From NCBI RefSeq assembly GCF_030253575.1, contig NC_080562.1:40463852-40527851 (forward strand): a stretch of DNA of 64,000 nt. The letters are read 5' to 3'. The notes beneath the pieces are model-generated. The model ran no database searches. It was not told the origin of the DNA and worked only from the letters and a program-made list of their open reading frames with translations. Positions 33,223-45,808 of this stretch are shown in pieces. The stretch's first letter is position 1, and every line of letters begins with the position of its first letter. Position numbers and translations under genes: made by a program. The stretch comes from Rhododendron vialii (taxonomy: Eukaryota > Streptophyta > Magnoliopsida > Ericales > Ericaceae).

Positions 33223-35480
33223 ATGGACTATTCTCGAACTTAAACCCTGACTCTGCCACCGAAAGAAATAATTGTAGAGTTTATCCAAACTACAGACCAT
33301 TACTTGTAACCAAAGCCCTTTTCTTGGAATATATGAATCCGTGAGCCAAATTTAAGACGAAATGAGAGGGAACAACTGCACGTGCATCAACGTGCTTGTC
33401 ACATTCCTTAGGTTCCTAGGAACCGAAGACTCACCGACTGGCTATAGCCTAGTGAGTAGCCTTCAAGTTACCATGAGTGCATCATGCACTTAATCAATCA
33501 ATGGCAAGTGGTATTGTATAGTCCCACTCCCGAAGAAGGTGGTAGAGGGGAGTCTAGATACAGGTCCATCTGAATTCAGGCATTCAGCTTGTTCATTCCT
33601 CTGCTCCTAGCTAGCTACATTTTCTACTACTACTGGTTGCCATTGCAAGCTAAAGGTTGTGCTTGTTAGAAGCTTTACATATTTTAGGTTGTCTGTGTCT
33701 CTTTTACGCACACTTCGACTATAATCTACGCATAACACAAGTTAGTTGTTGTTTCTAGGGCATTGCCTAATGTGAGATAAAAGGAGAGAGGGTTGATATA
33801 TACTTTAGTAACTACTTCGACAGGGTTTAAAGAAAGAAAAAAACAAGGTTTCAATGAACTCGAGATGCTCACATGCACTAAAGATTGTAAAATATACGCG
33901 ATCAATTTTTGGAAGCTGGTTCAATTGACCCTGAAACTAAGCTAGACTAGTCGTTCCTGGCTATGTGACGAAGAAGAGTCGTGCATCACAACTTAACGGT
34001 GCTTCAAAATCACATATGTATTGTATTAATTAATTAATTAATTGTGGGCTCCTAGATACATTTAGTACTAATACATGTTGCCATTACCCATCAAAAGTGT
34101 GAAAAAGAGAGAAATGATGTATTATTGCTTGTGTACAAACCATAACCCTAACATGCTAGGCTACAGGATTTTGTGACTAACTAACCAATAAGGAAACATA
34201 AATATTAACTTAGCCTAAATAGAAAATATAATATTGAAACCTAGAAAATACGGTACTAACATAATATTTTTTAATATTATGTTAACAAAAAGGTTGTGCT
34301 TTTTACAAAAAAAAAAATAGTTTGAAGGGCATTCCCCAAAGTGCTAAAAGAGTCGCACAACTATGTGGACCCGCAATTTATTGGCTCCTCTGATAGTTGG
34401 GGCGATGTCCAAACACTAGATATCAACTACTGGTTTCATACATTTTGGAACCAATTATTCATACACTAATCAATAGGACAATACTCCGTGTTTATGCAAT
34501 TCAAAAGTCTCGATCGGGACCCAGAGCAAACTTTTTCCCACAAAGCCCGGTTATCTTTCCTCGGCTTTCATCGTAGTTTAATCCGTCTGTTGAATGGAAA
34601 CCCAGTGCACCACCATTAAAATGGATTCCAACGGCGGCCCGGTGCTCCACCATTTCAGCTTTTTCTTTGGACAGTCCTTTAAGAATATTCTCTTATGTAT
34701 CCACGTCAAAAACATCATGCGATGTATTTACGCCAAATTACTAGAATACCTAGACACCTTTGACGTATTGTTTGAAACGGCAAGAAATTTATTACTATAA
34801 GAAACTTGATCATGAGACACCTTTGACGTTGAAATCTGTCTCCAACTGATCCTTAATTGTCATCTCTATATTCTTGATGTATTAGCTACCCGTGTCCTTT
34901 TTCAACTTCAAGGGGTTGTAACCTGGCAGAGACAATGAAAAAAAAGGAGAATGCTACGGCTTAGGGAAGATTTTCATACGCTAGTTTGCGCAAGGGGTCT
35001 AAGCAGAGCCTCAAGTAGACTCTCCTCTTTCGAGTCCCTTGTGTCACTGGTTAATGTAGGTTTTGGATTATGGTTAGTGTGATATCATCTGCATGCCTTG
35101 AACTGACTCTTAAATCTGGCTTAGCCAGGTTGGCCCTTAGCGGCTTTGTCCCAACAATCTTTAGTCCAATCTTACTCACTATGCTCTCTTGGGCCTTGTC
35201 GTTGAGGCACTCCGAACGTCTTGTAGAGTATATATAAAATTGTGCTTTCCTTTCGTTGTCAAATTAACCACACGTTAAAAGATATCCGCTCACAATGAGA
35301 TCGCTCGCACAGTTGGAAGAGGGATGTGTACGTCTCCTAAGTTGTGCACGAAAAGAAGTTAACGTATCTTGTCCTTAAATCAAGTGATGACACTGGTTTT
35401 GGAAAACTTCGTGGACGAACAATTGTTTTGCCACGCGCAGGTGAAAGAGAGGCTAGCTAGGTCCAAAGGTTTCGAGATGC
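33223..35480. other. Intergenic DNA
   Basis: No gene recognised. 35180-35260 (GAGTATATATAAAATTGTGC) resembles another retroelement 3' end or a stray TATA box. (TTAA)n-type repeat at 34029-34041. Confidence 0.5.
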
Positions 35481-35490
35481 CACATGGTAT

Positions 35491-35748
35491 GAAGAAATTT
35501 TTCAGTGCTGGGTGGATATCACGTCACCTAGCTGACATGGTGCCCGAGCGGGCACATCCGAGCCGTCCAAAAGTGTATTGGACGGCCCAGATTGAAACAC
35601 TCTGTCTCCTCTCACCCCTACACTCTCTCTCCTCTTTCTCTCTCCATTTTCTCTCTCCAAATTTGAACCGTCCAAAAACAGAAATGGACAGCGTGAATGC
35701 ACCGAGCGGGCACCACGTCGTACCCGCTCGGCACTGGAAAATTTCTCC
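35491..35748. mobile_element. Mutator-type MITE with 9-bp target duplication
   Basis: 258 bp with 18-bp terminal repeats (GAAGAAATTTTTCAGTGC against GGAGAAATTTTCCAGTGC, two mismatches), flanked by ACATGGTAT at 35482-35490 and 35749-35757. A 9-bp duplication is the Mutator hallmark. Subterminal GTGCCCGAGCGGG and its inverse are also present. The open frame at 35369-35764 runs across the insertion and is not a gene. Confidence 0.88.
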
Positions 35749-35757
35749 ACATGGTAT

Positions 35758-36394
35758 TTGCTGATTGTACGTGTTGAGATCGCCTCATGGATTGAGCAAT
35801 CAGATCTTGTCAAGGATATATGAGTAGTGTTCAAATCATGTATCCTCTCTTGGCCGTCCTCTCTCTTTCGTTGAATACTAGTTCATCGGGTCATTTTTTG
35901 AACATGACCGTTAGATACAAGAAACTGGAGAAGGGCGTGTGCGATGAAGAGACGTGAAAGATAAATTAAACGCATTCAGATAATTTCGCCCCTCGATAAA
36001 ATTTTGTACACATGTTGTATCGTGACTACACTAATTATTAAGACAAGGCATGAGATTAAACAAACTAATCCAAGAAAATATATAATTGCCATAACCAACG
36101 TCTTCAAATGTCCTGATCATAATCTACAAGACTACAACATTGTAAAAGGTGGGGCCAATTGCTTTCATTTTCCTCACCTACATTACTTGTTATTTATTTC
36201 TATCATCTTCAAGGCGTTTCATTGAACTTGGTAGGTTAGGTTGACAGTTGATCACTGCCATCGTTGTTTTCCTTACCTATAACTAACCGCCAACATCAAC
36301 CACAACCACGTAGAGTTGTAGACTAAAAAGGCTAAAAATCAACACAACAAGTATCATGTGAGTGACCCGGGGAGTCGGGGACTTACTTCTTCCT
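35758..36394. other. Intergenic DNA
   Basis: No gene, RNA or element was recognised. Confidence 0.55.
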
Positions 36395-36625
36395 TTTTTA
36401 TGATTCGGGTGTTTGGGCTAACTCGTAGTTTAATTAATCCTAGGAGCCAATATTCTATTGTTCACTTACGGGGGTTTCAATTAAAGATAAAGAAAATCTC
36501 TGTATGAACTAATCCCAAAAGAGATGATAATCCTTGAGAGGTTTCGAACCTAAAACCTTGAAATAAAACAAACCCTTAAGTCTGAGACATTGACCAACCA
36601 ACCCTGGTTAACCTGAGTTCTACTT
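36395..36625 (-). mobile_element. tRNA-derived SINE
   Basis: On the minus strand a B box GGTTCGAAACC lies at about 36555-36545, with an A-box-like GGTTGGTCAATG about 45 bp upstream. A non-tRNA body ends in an A-rich tail near 36395. The spacing fits an internal Pol III promoter. No clean target duplication was found. Confidence 0.55.
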
Positions 36626-37686
36626 GCCTTTATCACACTCTTGAATTGCAAGCAGAAAAGAGTGATACTAGCTAGTAGGGGTTAGTCAAAAATAATGATT
36701 GACCATCTTATTCTCACCTACTACTCTGTGTGAGCTTTCAATTATTTGGCCATCAAAATGAAAAATATTAATCCCTAATTAGTTTTATTGATTCCTTGTT
36801 GGGTCTTAGTTTTTGAAGGAAAGGGTACGTTAAAAGTTATCCATGCCCTTTTTCATTCTATTTCCTCCCTTCTTCTTTTTTATTTTGGGTCGACTTTGTA
36901 AATTTAAGTTGTTTAGTTGTTTCTTCTTCTTTGTAATATGACCAAACAGGATAAAGTTATCTTTTTTATTTTCTTCTCAGCTATACAAAAAAAAAAACTT
37001 TTATTTTATTTTCTTCTCATAGTAAAAAAATGGTAAAATAACCAACTTTGCTTGAAAATAATTTCACTTCTCATGTAATTGTTCATCTTTTCTCCGTCAC
37101 TTTCCCTACTTTTCACAAGTTCCAAAAAAATATTTAAGCTGTGTGAATTTTTGAATGTTTGGAGAAGTAAGAAAAGTAATACGAAAGAAAAGTATGAAAG
37201 TTGGATACCTAAGGATCTATTCCCCTATCAAATCTATTAAAATGAAATAAAATCCATTCAAATCAATCAAAACCATAATTCAATTGTGAGAAAACATTTT
37301 ATATGTGAATTATCATAGACTGGCCTACGATTAAGCTCTATAGTCATCGATTAAATAATACTTTCATGCTTGAAAATATGTATACGTGTGTGTATATATA
37401 TATATGGATCTTATCAAATCGATTTGATTTCCATAACCATTATATAGAGTGGTGATAATGCCAAAATTATTTTTGCTGGTACCAAATTTTCAGTGCATAA
37501 AAGTATTGTACATTGCACATGGTACAAGTCTTTTATGCACTAGAGTTTTAGCACCAACAAAAACAGTTTTGGCATTATCATTTTTCTTATAATATATATA
37601 GTGGATCGTATCAAATCGATTTGATTTCCATAACCATTATTATAATCAGCACACCAAACTATTTAAATTCGATTGCTTATTTTCTT
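36626..37686. other. Intergenic DNA
   Basis: No gene recognised. The phrase GTATCAAATCGATTTGATTT (37607), or close variants, occurs at 37410 and 37607, followed each time by CCATAACCATTAT. Confidence 0.55.
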
Positions 37687-38944
37687 AGGGGCTATTTGAT
37701 AAAACTTAAAACTGAAAGCTGAAAAATTAAGTACTGAAAGCTGAATGTTGAATTTTTTAAGTTAAAAAACTGTTTGATAAACATATTAAGCATTAAATTA
37801 AAATCAATGAATTAATTTTAGTTCTAATTTTTTTTAGTTTTGGTGATTGTGGTGGTGGTGGTGATGGAATTGTAGTGGTGAGGGTGGTGGTGGGATGGTG
37901 GCGGTGGAGAGATGGCGGTGTGATAGTGACGGTGGAATGATGGTGGTGCAATGGTGGCGTTGTAGTGGTGGCGGTGGCGACGGCGTGGTAGTACTGGTAA
38001 GGGTGATGTGGTAGTGATGGTGGTGGCGGAGTGATGGTGGTGGCGTGGTGGTAGTGGTGGCGGTGGTGGCGGAGTGGACTAGTGGTAGGTGGTAATAGTT
38101 GTGGTGGTGGTAGCATGGTGGTGGGGGTGGTGAAGTGATGGTGGTGGGGGTGGGTGGGGTGGGTGGAGTAGTGGTGATGGTAATGGTTGTGGTAGTGGAG
38201 TGGTGGTGGTGGTGGCGGCGGCGGTAGAGTGATGGTGGTTATGGTGGTGGTAGTGTGGTAGTGGTGGTTGTGGAATAGTGATGGTTGTGATGGTGGTATC
38301 GTGGTAGTGATTGTGGTGAGAGTGGTGGCGGTTGTGGTGCAATGGTGGCGTTGTGGTGGTAGGGGTGGTGTGGTAGTGGTGGTGGTGTGGACTAATGGTG
38401 GATGGTAATGGTTGTGGTGGTGGTAGCATGGTGGTGAAGTGATGGTGGTGGGGGTGGAGTGGAGTGGAGTAGTGTTGGTGGTAATGGTCATGGTGGTGGT
38501 AGTGGTAGTGGAGGTGGCGGTGGAGTGGTGGTGGCGGTGGCGGTGGTGGAGTGATGGATTGTGGTGGTAATGGCTGTGGTGGTGGTAGCGTGGTAGTGGA
38601 ATAGTGATGGTTGTGGTGGTGATAGCGTGGTAGTGGAGTAGTGATGGTGGTGGTGGAATGGTGATAGGAGTGGTGGTGGAAGTGGTGGCGGTTATGGTGG
38701 TGGTGGTTGAGTGACGACGATGGTGGAGGATTGGTGGTGGTGTGGTTGAATGCAAGCATATAAGAATTCAACCAGAATTAAATAGCTCAAAGCTACTTAA
38801 TTTTTATCAACTTTTTACACTATATTTTAAGTGGCACTTAATCTGTTAAGTAATGTAAAATATGATTATCAAATTTACTTAATCACTTATTACTTAATTG
38901 TTTCAATTTTAAGTGCTAAATATGGGATATCAAACAACTCCTTA
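37687..38944. mobile_element. hAT-like MITE carrying a 0.9-kb TGG-type minisatellite
   Basis: The left end AGGGGCTATTTGATAAAAC and the right end GATATCAAACAACTCCTT are imperfect inverted repeats, and subterminal AAGTTAAAAAAC and CTTAATTTTTATC motifs lie inside. Between them, 37845-38755 consists of imperfect GTGGTG/GTGATG/GTAGTG repeats. The element has therefore grown by satellite expansion. The minus-strand frame (His/Thr/Pro-rich) follows from the repeat and is not a gene. Confidence 0.65.
37845..38755. repeat. Imperfect trinucleotide minisatellite, (GGT)n-like
   Basis: About 910 bp almost entirely made of GGTGGT, GATGGT and GTAGTG words. Higher-order copies recur, such as TGGATGGTAATGGTTGTGG and the related stretch near 38080. 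Extreme strand asymmetry: almost no C on the plus strand. Confidence 0.95.
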
Positions 38945-39079
38945 ATCAGTTCCAAGTCACTCAACTTAAAACTAAATCAAAGGCGTGGATTCGGACTGGT
39001 TCGGACTAGATTTGCGGTTACGAGGAATTTTTTCTCCTCACACATGAGCAAAAAAACCAACAAAAACAAAGGGTATTTT

Positions 39080-40605
39080 GGGGCACTCTGTTTTTCATGT
39101 TTTCTCGGAATCATTTTTCCCACCCTCTCCCTCTCCCGTAATCTGCTCTCAGATTCCTTCCCCCTCCCCCCAACCTTCGCATTTCCTTCACTCAATTGTG
39201 TTTCTCCAAAACTGTTTCCTCGAAACACTTTCCTGTTCTCTGGGTAGTAATTCCTCTGTCTGCTCACAATCACCAGGTAACACGAATTCGCAACAAATTT
39301 GTACCCACCCGTTTCTAATTCCGTCTTTTCGGACATGGGTTTCTGTTTTTTTATTCAGTTTTTTGTCATTCATTCTTGATCTCGACATTCTCCTGTCCGT
39401 TGGCTATTTTTTTGGTTTCATTTTTTTTTTTCTCTAATCCGTTGTTTGGATGTTAAAGAAAAGTGATGGAATGGCCAGAGAACTGGTATTTAACCGTCGT
39501 TAATAAGTATTGGACTTGTTTGTTTTAGTCTCGTTTTAGTGTAATAATTTTGTTTTGTCAACCAAACAAAATAAGAAATGGATTAATCGAGCAGTGAATC
39601 TATCTAGCTTCTGATTAGGTAGTTTTTCCTTTGAATTTTTCTTCACTGGTAGTGCTTCTGTTTTTGTTCTTGTTGTTTCCATCCCTATTGCTCTTCTTGT
39701 TTTTTGCTCGACGAATGTTACTATTGTTTGAATAGTTAGATTAGCACGTTAGAGGAGCCGAACTCCTTACCCCTAGCACCTAAGTGCATCCCTAATGCCG
39801 TTAGGCCAAAGACAACCTCTTGGTGTTTCCATCCCTATTGTTACTTGTCAAAGGTAGAAAATTGAGAGATTAGGAATTCTGTCTTGCATGAATGAAATTC
39901 AGTGGTTTCACGTTCATATTGTCCTACTATTGTCATTCATAAGGGGAAAGCAAATTAAGTTAGTTTTTTTTTTTTTTCACAACCATAAGTAGAACTTGTC
40001 TATGGTCTAATGGCCAAGAATTTTATGGCCTTGCTAAATGAAGTTTGGGACTAGGATTCACAACTGTTATGGTAGTTCAATAATTTACGGGAACGGGTCG
40101 TGTTTTTTAGGAAAGCTGGATTTTTATGTGTATCGATGAAGTTGCATACACAATGACTTATTTGAGCTTACTGTTTCTTACCGTAATCTTTATTTTTTTT
40201 TCCTCAAGTTTTTTGTTAATATGTTGGCTTAATCCCCGATTTAATTTTTCCTACCTTGAAAATTCAGCATCATTGCTTGTTAAGAAGATTGATGTTTATT
40301 GTTGTCTAAGGCTTGTATGCCCAACTTAGAGCTTTAGTGTTGTCTTGGAAGGATGTCTTCAGGTCTGGGCTTACTTTCCAATAGGTTTATGTCACTTCTC
40401 TTCAAGTAAATTAGACCCTTTTTTGAAAGATAAATGCCCAACTTAGCAAGCCAAAATGCATACTGGGGAAAAAAGTTTACGTATTTGATAATCACTTGGA
40501 AAAGAATTGACACCTATTTGCTCATTTGTGCTTCTAAAAGTTGTTTAAATCACTTCAGGTTTGTAGATGGACTGGATGCTTGAATAGCAAAGCACAAGCA
40601 AGGCG
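39080..40605 (+). other. Inferred CRLK 5' UTR exon and UTR intron
   Basis: A CT-rich leader (about 39110-39276) ends at a donor ACCAG|GTAACAC (39276/39277). The intron would end at CACTTCAG|GTTTG (40559/40560), leaving 46 nt of UTR before the ATG at 40606. The intron (1283 bp) contains the SINE at 39691-39823. The transcription start was not determined. Confidence 0.6.
39691..39823 (-). mobile_element. SINE with 17-bp target duplication
   Basis: 133 bp flanked by perfect copies of TGTTTCCATCCCTATTG (39674-39690 and 39824-39840). Minus strand: A box TGGCCTAACGG and B box AGTTCGGCTCC in tRNA spacing, then a 3' end rich in A (AAAAAACAAGAAGAG). It sits within the 5' UTR intron of the CRLK gene. 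Confidence 0.85.
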
Positions 40606-43600
40606 ATGAAAGTACAATCATCTGGGCTGATAATTGGGATCTCCATAGGGGTGGTAATTGGAGTTCTTTTGGCTGTGTTTGCACTGTTCTGCCTTAGGTA
40701 CCATAGGAGACACTTGCAGATAGGGATTAGTACTTCTCGGAGGGCAGGAACTATCTCAATCCGCTCTAAGGGCGGTGATCCTTGTACAGAATTATCGGAC
40801 TCCTCTGTTTGCACAGAATCATCTAAAACATCTAAACAGAATGGCATGCCTTTGTGGCTTGGATTTGGAGGACCTAGAAAGTCTAATGTGGTTTCTGCTT
40901 CTGGAATACTCGAGTATTCCTACAGGTATCCCTTTGACAGACTTCCTGATTAAATTACCTTAATAACTTTAATTTTCTTCAGACACGGACAGAACTATGG
41001 AAGTTTTCAGTATGACGAGTTGAAGTGTGAAGAGTATGTGTATTTAAACTATGTGAGTTTAGTTATAAGAAGTTTGGTTGTAAAAGAAAGGGCAGTGGAC
41101 TATATAGTTTTCATTTGGACAAGTGGATCTTTATCTTATTCTCACAACAGCGGCGGAGATGCTAATAACTTTTGAATACGCGTATGATCATCTGAGACAC
41201 TAACTTCATGTGATTGTTTGACTAATGAAGTCTACAACACAGTATGGATGCTTTATGTTTTATGCTTGTGGAGTTCTTCTTGGTTTCTGTCTACTTAGCC
41301 TTGCATCATCATAGCTGCAGTTTCTCACTTCCTGTTGTAAACAAAAGCCAAACTTACTTTCGCTGGTTGTCTTTTGATTTTCATCTTTTGGTTCTGTTTG
41401 TGGTGTTAACTTGAATTTTTCTTACCAGGGATCTCCAAAAAGCAACCTGTAATTTTACTACCTTGATAGGTCAAGGGGCATTTGGTCCTGTTTATAGAGC
41501 TCAGATGTCAACTGGTGAGACAGTTGCTGTTAAAGTGCTTGCAACTGATTCAAGACAAGGGGAAAAAGAGTTCCAATCAGAGGTTAGTGGTTATTGATCA
41601 AATACTTGAGACATGTGGAGTTCAATACATACTAACATATACAACTTGCTTAGACAGATGTGTCGTGAAGTTAACGCGTCTGGTCATTTACTAGTTAGTT
41701 GGCAATTTATTTTCCTAAAACCCTCTTTAATACTTTTTTTTGATGAATGACACTCTTGGAACATTTAAGAAATTTAGAAACTGCTTCTAAACCAAATCGA
41801 AATTGGCTTTTAGACCCTAGTTCAGAGACATTACTTCTCCATTATAAATGCATCTCACATAGTTCCTGAAATCTTTCGTTATTTTTATTTGTTAACAGGT
41901 CATGTTATTGGGAAGGTTGCATCACAGAAACCTAGTGAATCTGGTTGGATATTGTGCAGAAAAGGGCCAGCATATGCTTATCTACGTTTACATGAGTAAC
42001 GGCAGTCTTGCTTCCCATTTGTATGGTAAGCTGGCAATGAACTCTATATATAAGAGGAGCAATTGTTTACACTGAAAGCTGAAAATCTTGAATCATTCCC
42101 ATATGTGCCCTGAGAAGGGGATCTTGCTCATACTTCGTGATTTAATTTGAGATTTTTTTTTTTTTGAACGGCCATGATTTAATTTGAGATGAGCTCATAC
42201 ACTGTGTAGAAATGAGCCTTCTTATATATCTGAAACATGGGTCATGCTACAGGTGTAGGAATGATGTTTTTTCAGACTATAATCTCTGAATCAGTTGGTG
42301 CTAAATGCTAATCAAATAATAGTTATTACAAAAGAATGCACTAAAGAAAATATATGATTATTCATCAGTCACTTGACTCACTACTTCTTGCAGCCGCAGT
42401 ATATATTTGTTTTCAAGAAGGATAGCATGGTTTTTATTCTTCAATGTTAAATTTTTTTGGAAATTTTCAGGGGAAAATCATGAACCCTTGAGTTGGGGTT
42501 TAAGGGTTCAAATAGCTTTAGACGTAGCAAGGGGCTTGGAATATCTTCATGATGGGGTAAGCAGTTTTCTAATGCAGCAAGAGTGCTCCTGTATTTTCAT
42601 GATGCACTTCATGTGCCTTATGGTCTTGTTATTTTGGTGTTGTTTCTTGCCTTTATTAAATTCAGGCTATTCCTCCTGTGATACACCGCGACATAAAATC
42701 TTCCAACATTCTGTTGGATACTTCCATGAGAGCCAGGGTATGTCTCTTCTATTGACTGTTATTTCTTTAGGCCAAGTATGACAACTTAACATCAGGCTCC
42801 TTTATCTGGCCATTTTGGTATATTTTTCCAACTGATGCTTTCTGAAAAGAGGCAAAAAGAAGCTATAAGTACATATGGTCTTGGGGGGCTTTTTGTGCAA
42901 TTGAATGCATACTATACTGCTTCAAGCAGGTAGCTGATTTTGGGCTTTCTAGGGAAGAGATGGTCGACAAACATGCATCCAACGTACGGGGGACTTTCGG
43001 GTATCTTGATCCAGAATATATTTCGACGCGGACTTTCACTAAGAAAAGTGATGTTTACAGCTTTGGAGTGTTCCTCTTTGAACTCATTGCAGGCAGAAAT
43101 CCTCAACAGGGTCTAATGGAGTACGTTGAACTTGTATGATTTCTCTCCCTCTTTATGGAAATTAGGCCAATTATAGTCCAAAATAACTTAACAAAATATG
43201 GCTGGCAAATAGGTAGCTGCTTTAGTGATGGAAACACAATAAAACTTTGGAACTAGTAGTTCATTGTCTGTTGTTTGGTAGTTGCTGGTTATCTAAAGGA
43301 AACAGTGGTGCTAGTAAACATTTGTACAAAGTGTATAGTCGCACACTGCTGAAATTTCAAAACATATTCCACCCATTTCAATACACTTTCACATATTTCT
43401 GTACGATTTCTTGACATATTCTTTGAACCTTATCACCGCCTATTCAATGTGTTTGTCATGGATAGGCAGCAATGAATACAGAGGGGAAAAAAGTCGTGTG
43501 CGAGGAGATTGTGGACTCCCATCTGGAGGGGAAATTCGACGAGCAAGAACTCAACGACGTGGCAGGTCTTGCATACAAGTGTGTGAAACGCGCACCAAGA

Positions 43601-43804
43601 AAACGGCCTTCCATGAGGGACATTGTGCCAGTGTTGTCACGTATCGTAAAATCAAAGCACAATAGAAAGCATCACCGGCATTCCTTGTCAGCGACTCCAG
43701 ATGAGGTTACCGCCAATGGGGACGTACCAGATCGCCGGAGTCCACTGTCTGAACACCTGCGGGTGGAGTCTATGGATAGTGCAGTTGATACATATGAAGT
43801 TTGA
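40606..43804 (+). CDS. CRLK: Calcium/calmodulin-regulated receptor-like kinase (CRLK type)
   Basis: Exons 40606..40925, 41429..41582, 41899..42025, 42471..42556, 42666..42737, 42930..43133 and 43466..43804; all six introns are GT-AG and the joined frame gives 433 aa. A membrane helix (about 8-29) is followed by a basic stretch (RYHRRH). The Ser/Thr kinase domain has the glycine loop GQGAFG (121-126), K142, HRDIKSSN (236-243; an RD kinase), DFG (256-258) and DPEY. There is almost no extracellular part, as in CRLK1/CRLK2. Arabidopsis CRLK1 binds calmodulin, sits at the plasma membrane and acts with MEKK1 in cold signalling; the same role here is inferred. The basic C-terminal tail ([12 protein letters not shown]) could take part in calmodulin binding. 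No missing catalytic residue. Confidence 0.93.
42154..42174 (-). mobile_element. 21-bp retroposon scar in CRLK intron 3
   Basis: A poly-T run followed by GAACGGCCA is bracketed by two copies of TGATTTAATTTGAGAT (42138-42153 and 42175-42190). This looks like an extremely truncated poly-A-tailed insertion on the minus strand with a 16-bp target duplication. Confidence 0.7.
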
Positions 43805-44809
43805 ATGGTGATGCTTTATTTTCTCGTTTGTGCATATGTTTTCCTTTGGTTGCTTTTGGTTTTTCTTTGTAAAACATTTTCTGCTCATCGCAATTAGAAG
43901 CAAAGCAGCCTTGGTGTCTGCTTCCATATTTGTGCTCTATGCAATTATTTTTTCAAAAAAAAAGGTTCGGTCTCCACAGAAATGGTTAAAAAAAAAAAAA
44001 AAAGTTCGGTACCTCTCAGCGGTCAAAAGAGGGAGGATTATTGGAGCGACAGAAAGTACAAAAATGGACCAACAACGGTGGACAAGGGAGCAGAAGAAGA
44101 AGATCGAGCTCAAAAAAAAAAAGGAGTACAAGATTATGGGATCGGTTGTGTTTTCTCGGGTATTAAAAATATAAAAATATGATTAGAACCTTTCATTTTT
44201 TTTATCTCATAAAAATTTGTCGAGTAATAGAAAGTTAGGTTTATCAAACTGAGTTGGACATTGGTACCCAAATGAGCCAAAAAAAAAGTTTTATTGACTT
44301 TGTATAATTCTGAAAATGAACTTCAAGATAAAAATGTTTCAATCATGTGACTAGTGATCATGTATGATTACTGCTTATAAAATTATATATATACTCGACC
44401 AGATAATGGTTCAAATTGTTGGTTTTAGGGCACAAGCATCGAGACCAAAAAAAAATATTGCTACCACAACTGCTACCAAATAACAATGGATACTCTCGGG
44501 AGAAAAGGTTCATTTGGTACGAAGCAATCCAATGAAAAATTCCAATATAAGCATAAAGTTGAGAAAAGTTTCACTAATGGCAGTGTAAATTAGAGAGACA
44601 TGAAAAAGCCTACTAAATTTTGAGTAATGATTTGAGTCTCCTGGTTTGAGGTAAAAATTTGAGTAAAAGTCACTTTGATAGTTTTAGTTTGAGTCAAGAA
44701 GTGCAGTTGATTTTGTGGTGTTTTTACTCAATTTTTTTAGTTTAAGTGAATAAATGGGCAAGACCTTAGACATAGGGGTTTTTTCTCGACAATAAAGCTA
44801 TAGGTACAT
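43805..44809. other. CRLK 3' flank and intergenic DNA
   Basis: Contains the presumed 3' UTR (TGCTTTATTTTCTCG and following). No other gene was recognised; A-rich runs at 43957-44000 and 44113. Confidence 0.55.
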
Positions 44810-45152
44810 ATGAGATTGTACATATAATGTACACATGGGTTTTGTTAAAGAAGATTCGAATCGCCCATTATTTTTGAAATATTTTTTTATAGAGCCTTAT
44901 AAAAAATCAGTTCAAACCGATATCGATAAGGATTTTTTTTGAATTTGTGGGGGTAAAACTACTTAACTGCTCAGTTTTGCCCTTACAAATTCAGAAAAAA
45001 ATTCTTATCAATATCGGGTTGAGCTGATTTTTTATAGAGCTTCATAAAAAATGTTTTTAAAATAATGAGCAATCCGAATCATCTTTGAGGGACCTGAGAT
45101 GGGCCTCACAAAAGCTATATGTACATCGTATGTACAATTTCATATGTACACA
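44810..45152. mobile_element. Foldback MITE with arms of about 160 bp
   Basis: The left arm (GGTACATATGAGATTGTACA through AATTTGTGGGGGTAAAACT) pairs with the right arm (AGTTTTGCCCTTACAAATTC through GTACAATTTCATATGTAC) around a loop of about 20 bp. Nearly the whole element is one hairpin. No clear target duplication. Confidence 0.8.
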
Positions 45153-45356
45153 TAACACTACTCTTTTCTCTAATAAGTTTTTAGATTAGATTCTTCTTTC
45201 CAAAAACTTTCGGGTTCTCTTCGGCCACATGCATAAGCATGTGAAATTGTTGTGGGATGAACTATAAAAATTACTAATTCCAAGTGCACACGAGTTGACT
45301 TGGAACACCCGCGTTACCAAAAGAAAATGGGCAAGGGTAGGACATGCTTTAAGTTC

Positions 45357-45700
45357 TACTCCCTTCGGTCCTCCACTTTTACCGTTAAGACCTCTTACAA
45401 AATTGTCTATATTTTTAAATTTATAATATATTTTATGTATAATATAGATTTTGTTTGATAAATTTAATTAGTTACAAATTTTTCAAAATTATATACTCCC
45501 TTCGTCTCTTTTTTAAAATTCAGTATTTTATTTTGAATTATCGCTTAATTAGTGTCAGCAGACCCTCGGAGGGGACTCCCTCATCAGAGTCAACAAATTT
45601 GCCTCTCTAAAAGTGATATTTCTTGAAAAGTCAGTATGTGCGTCCAAAATAAACCATATGTAAGGGAGGGAGGAATAAACAATCAATATGTAACAGAGGG
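45357..45700. mobile_element. Degenerate Stowaway-like ends
   Basis: TACTCCCTTCG occurs at about 45358 and 45494, and GGGAGGGAGGAAT at 45664, with a second AGAGGGAGGAAT near 45694. This pattern suggests one or two nested decayed Stowaway elements. The boundaries are unclear. Confidence 0.35.
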
Positions 45701-45808
45701 AGGAATAAACAAACACGTATCATGGATGCACAGTTGAAGACATATACTACTATATTTTTTTTATTTATGCCATTGGAGAGGGGTTGAGAGAGAAAATCAA
45801 CAGGGAAG

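Noticed and set aside
35369-35764. 131-aa plus-strand frame
   Set aside because: It is formed by a MITE inserted between 35490 and 35749.
37793-38771. His/Thr/Pro-rich open frames on the minus strand
   Set aside because: They are the translation of the GGT-type minisatellite, open in several frames with no start context or domain.
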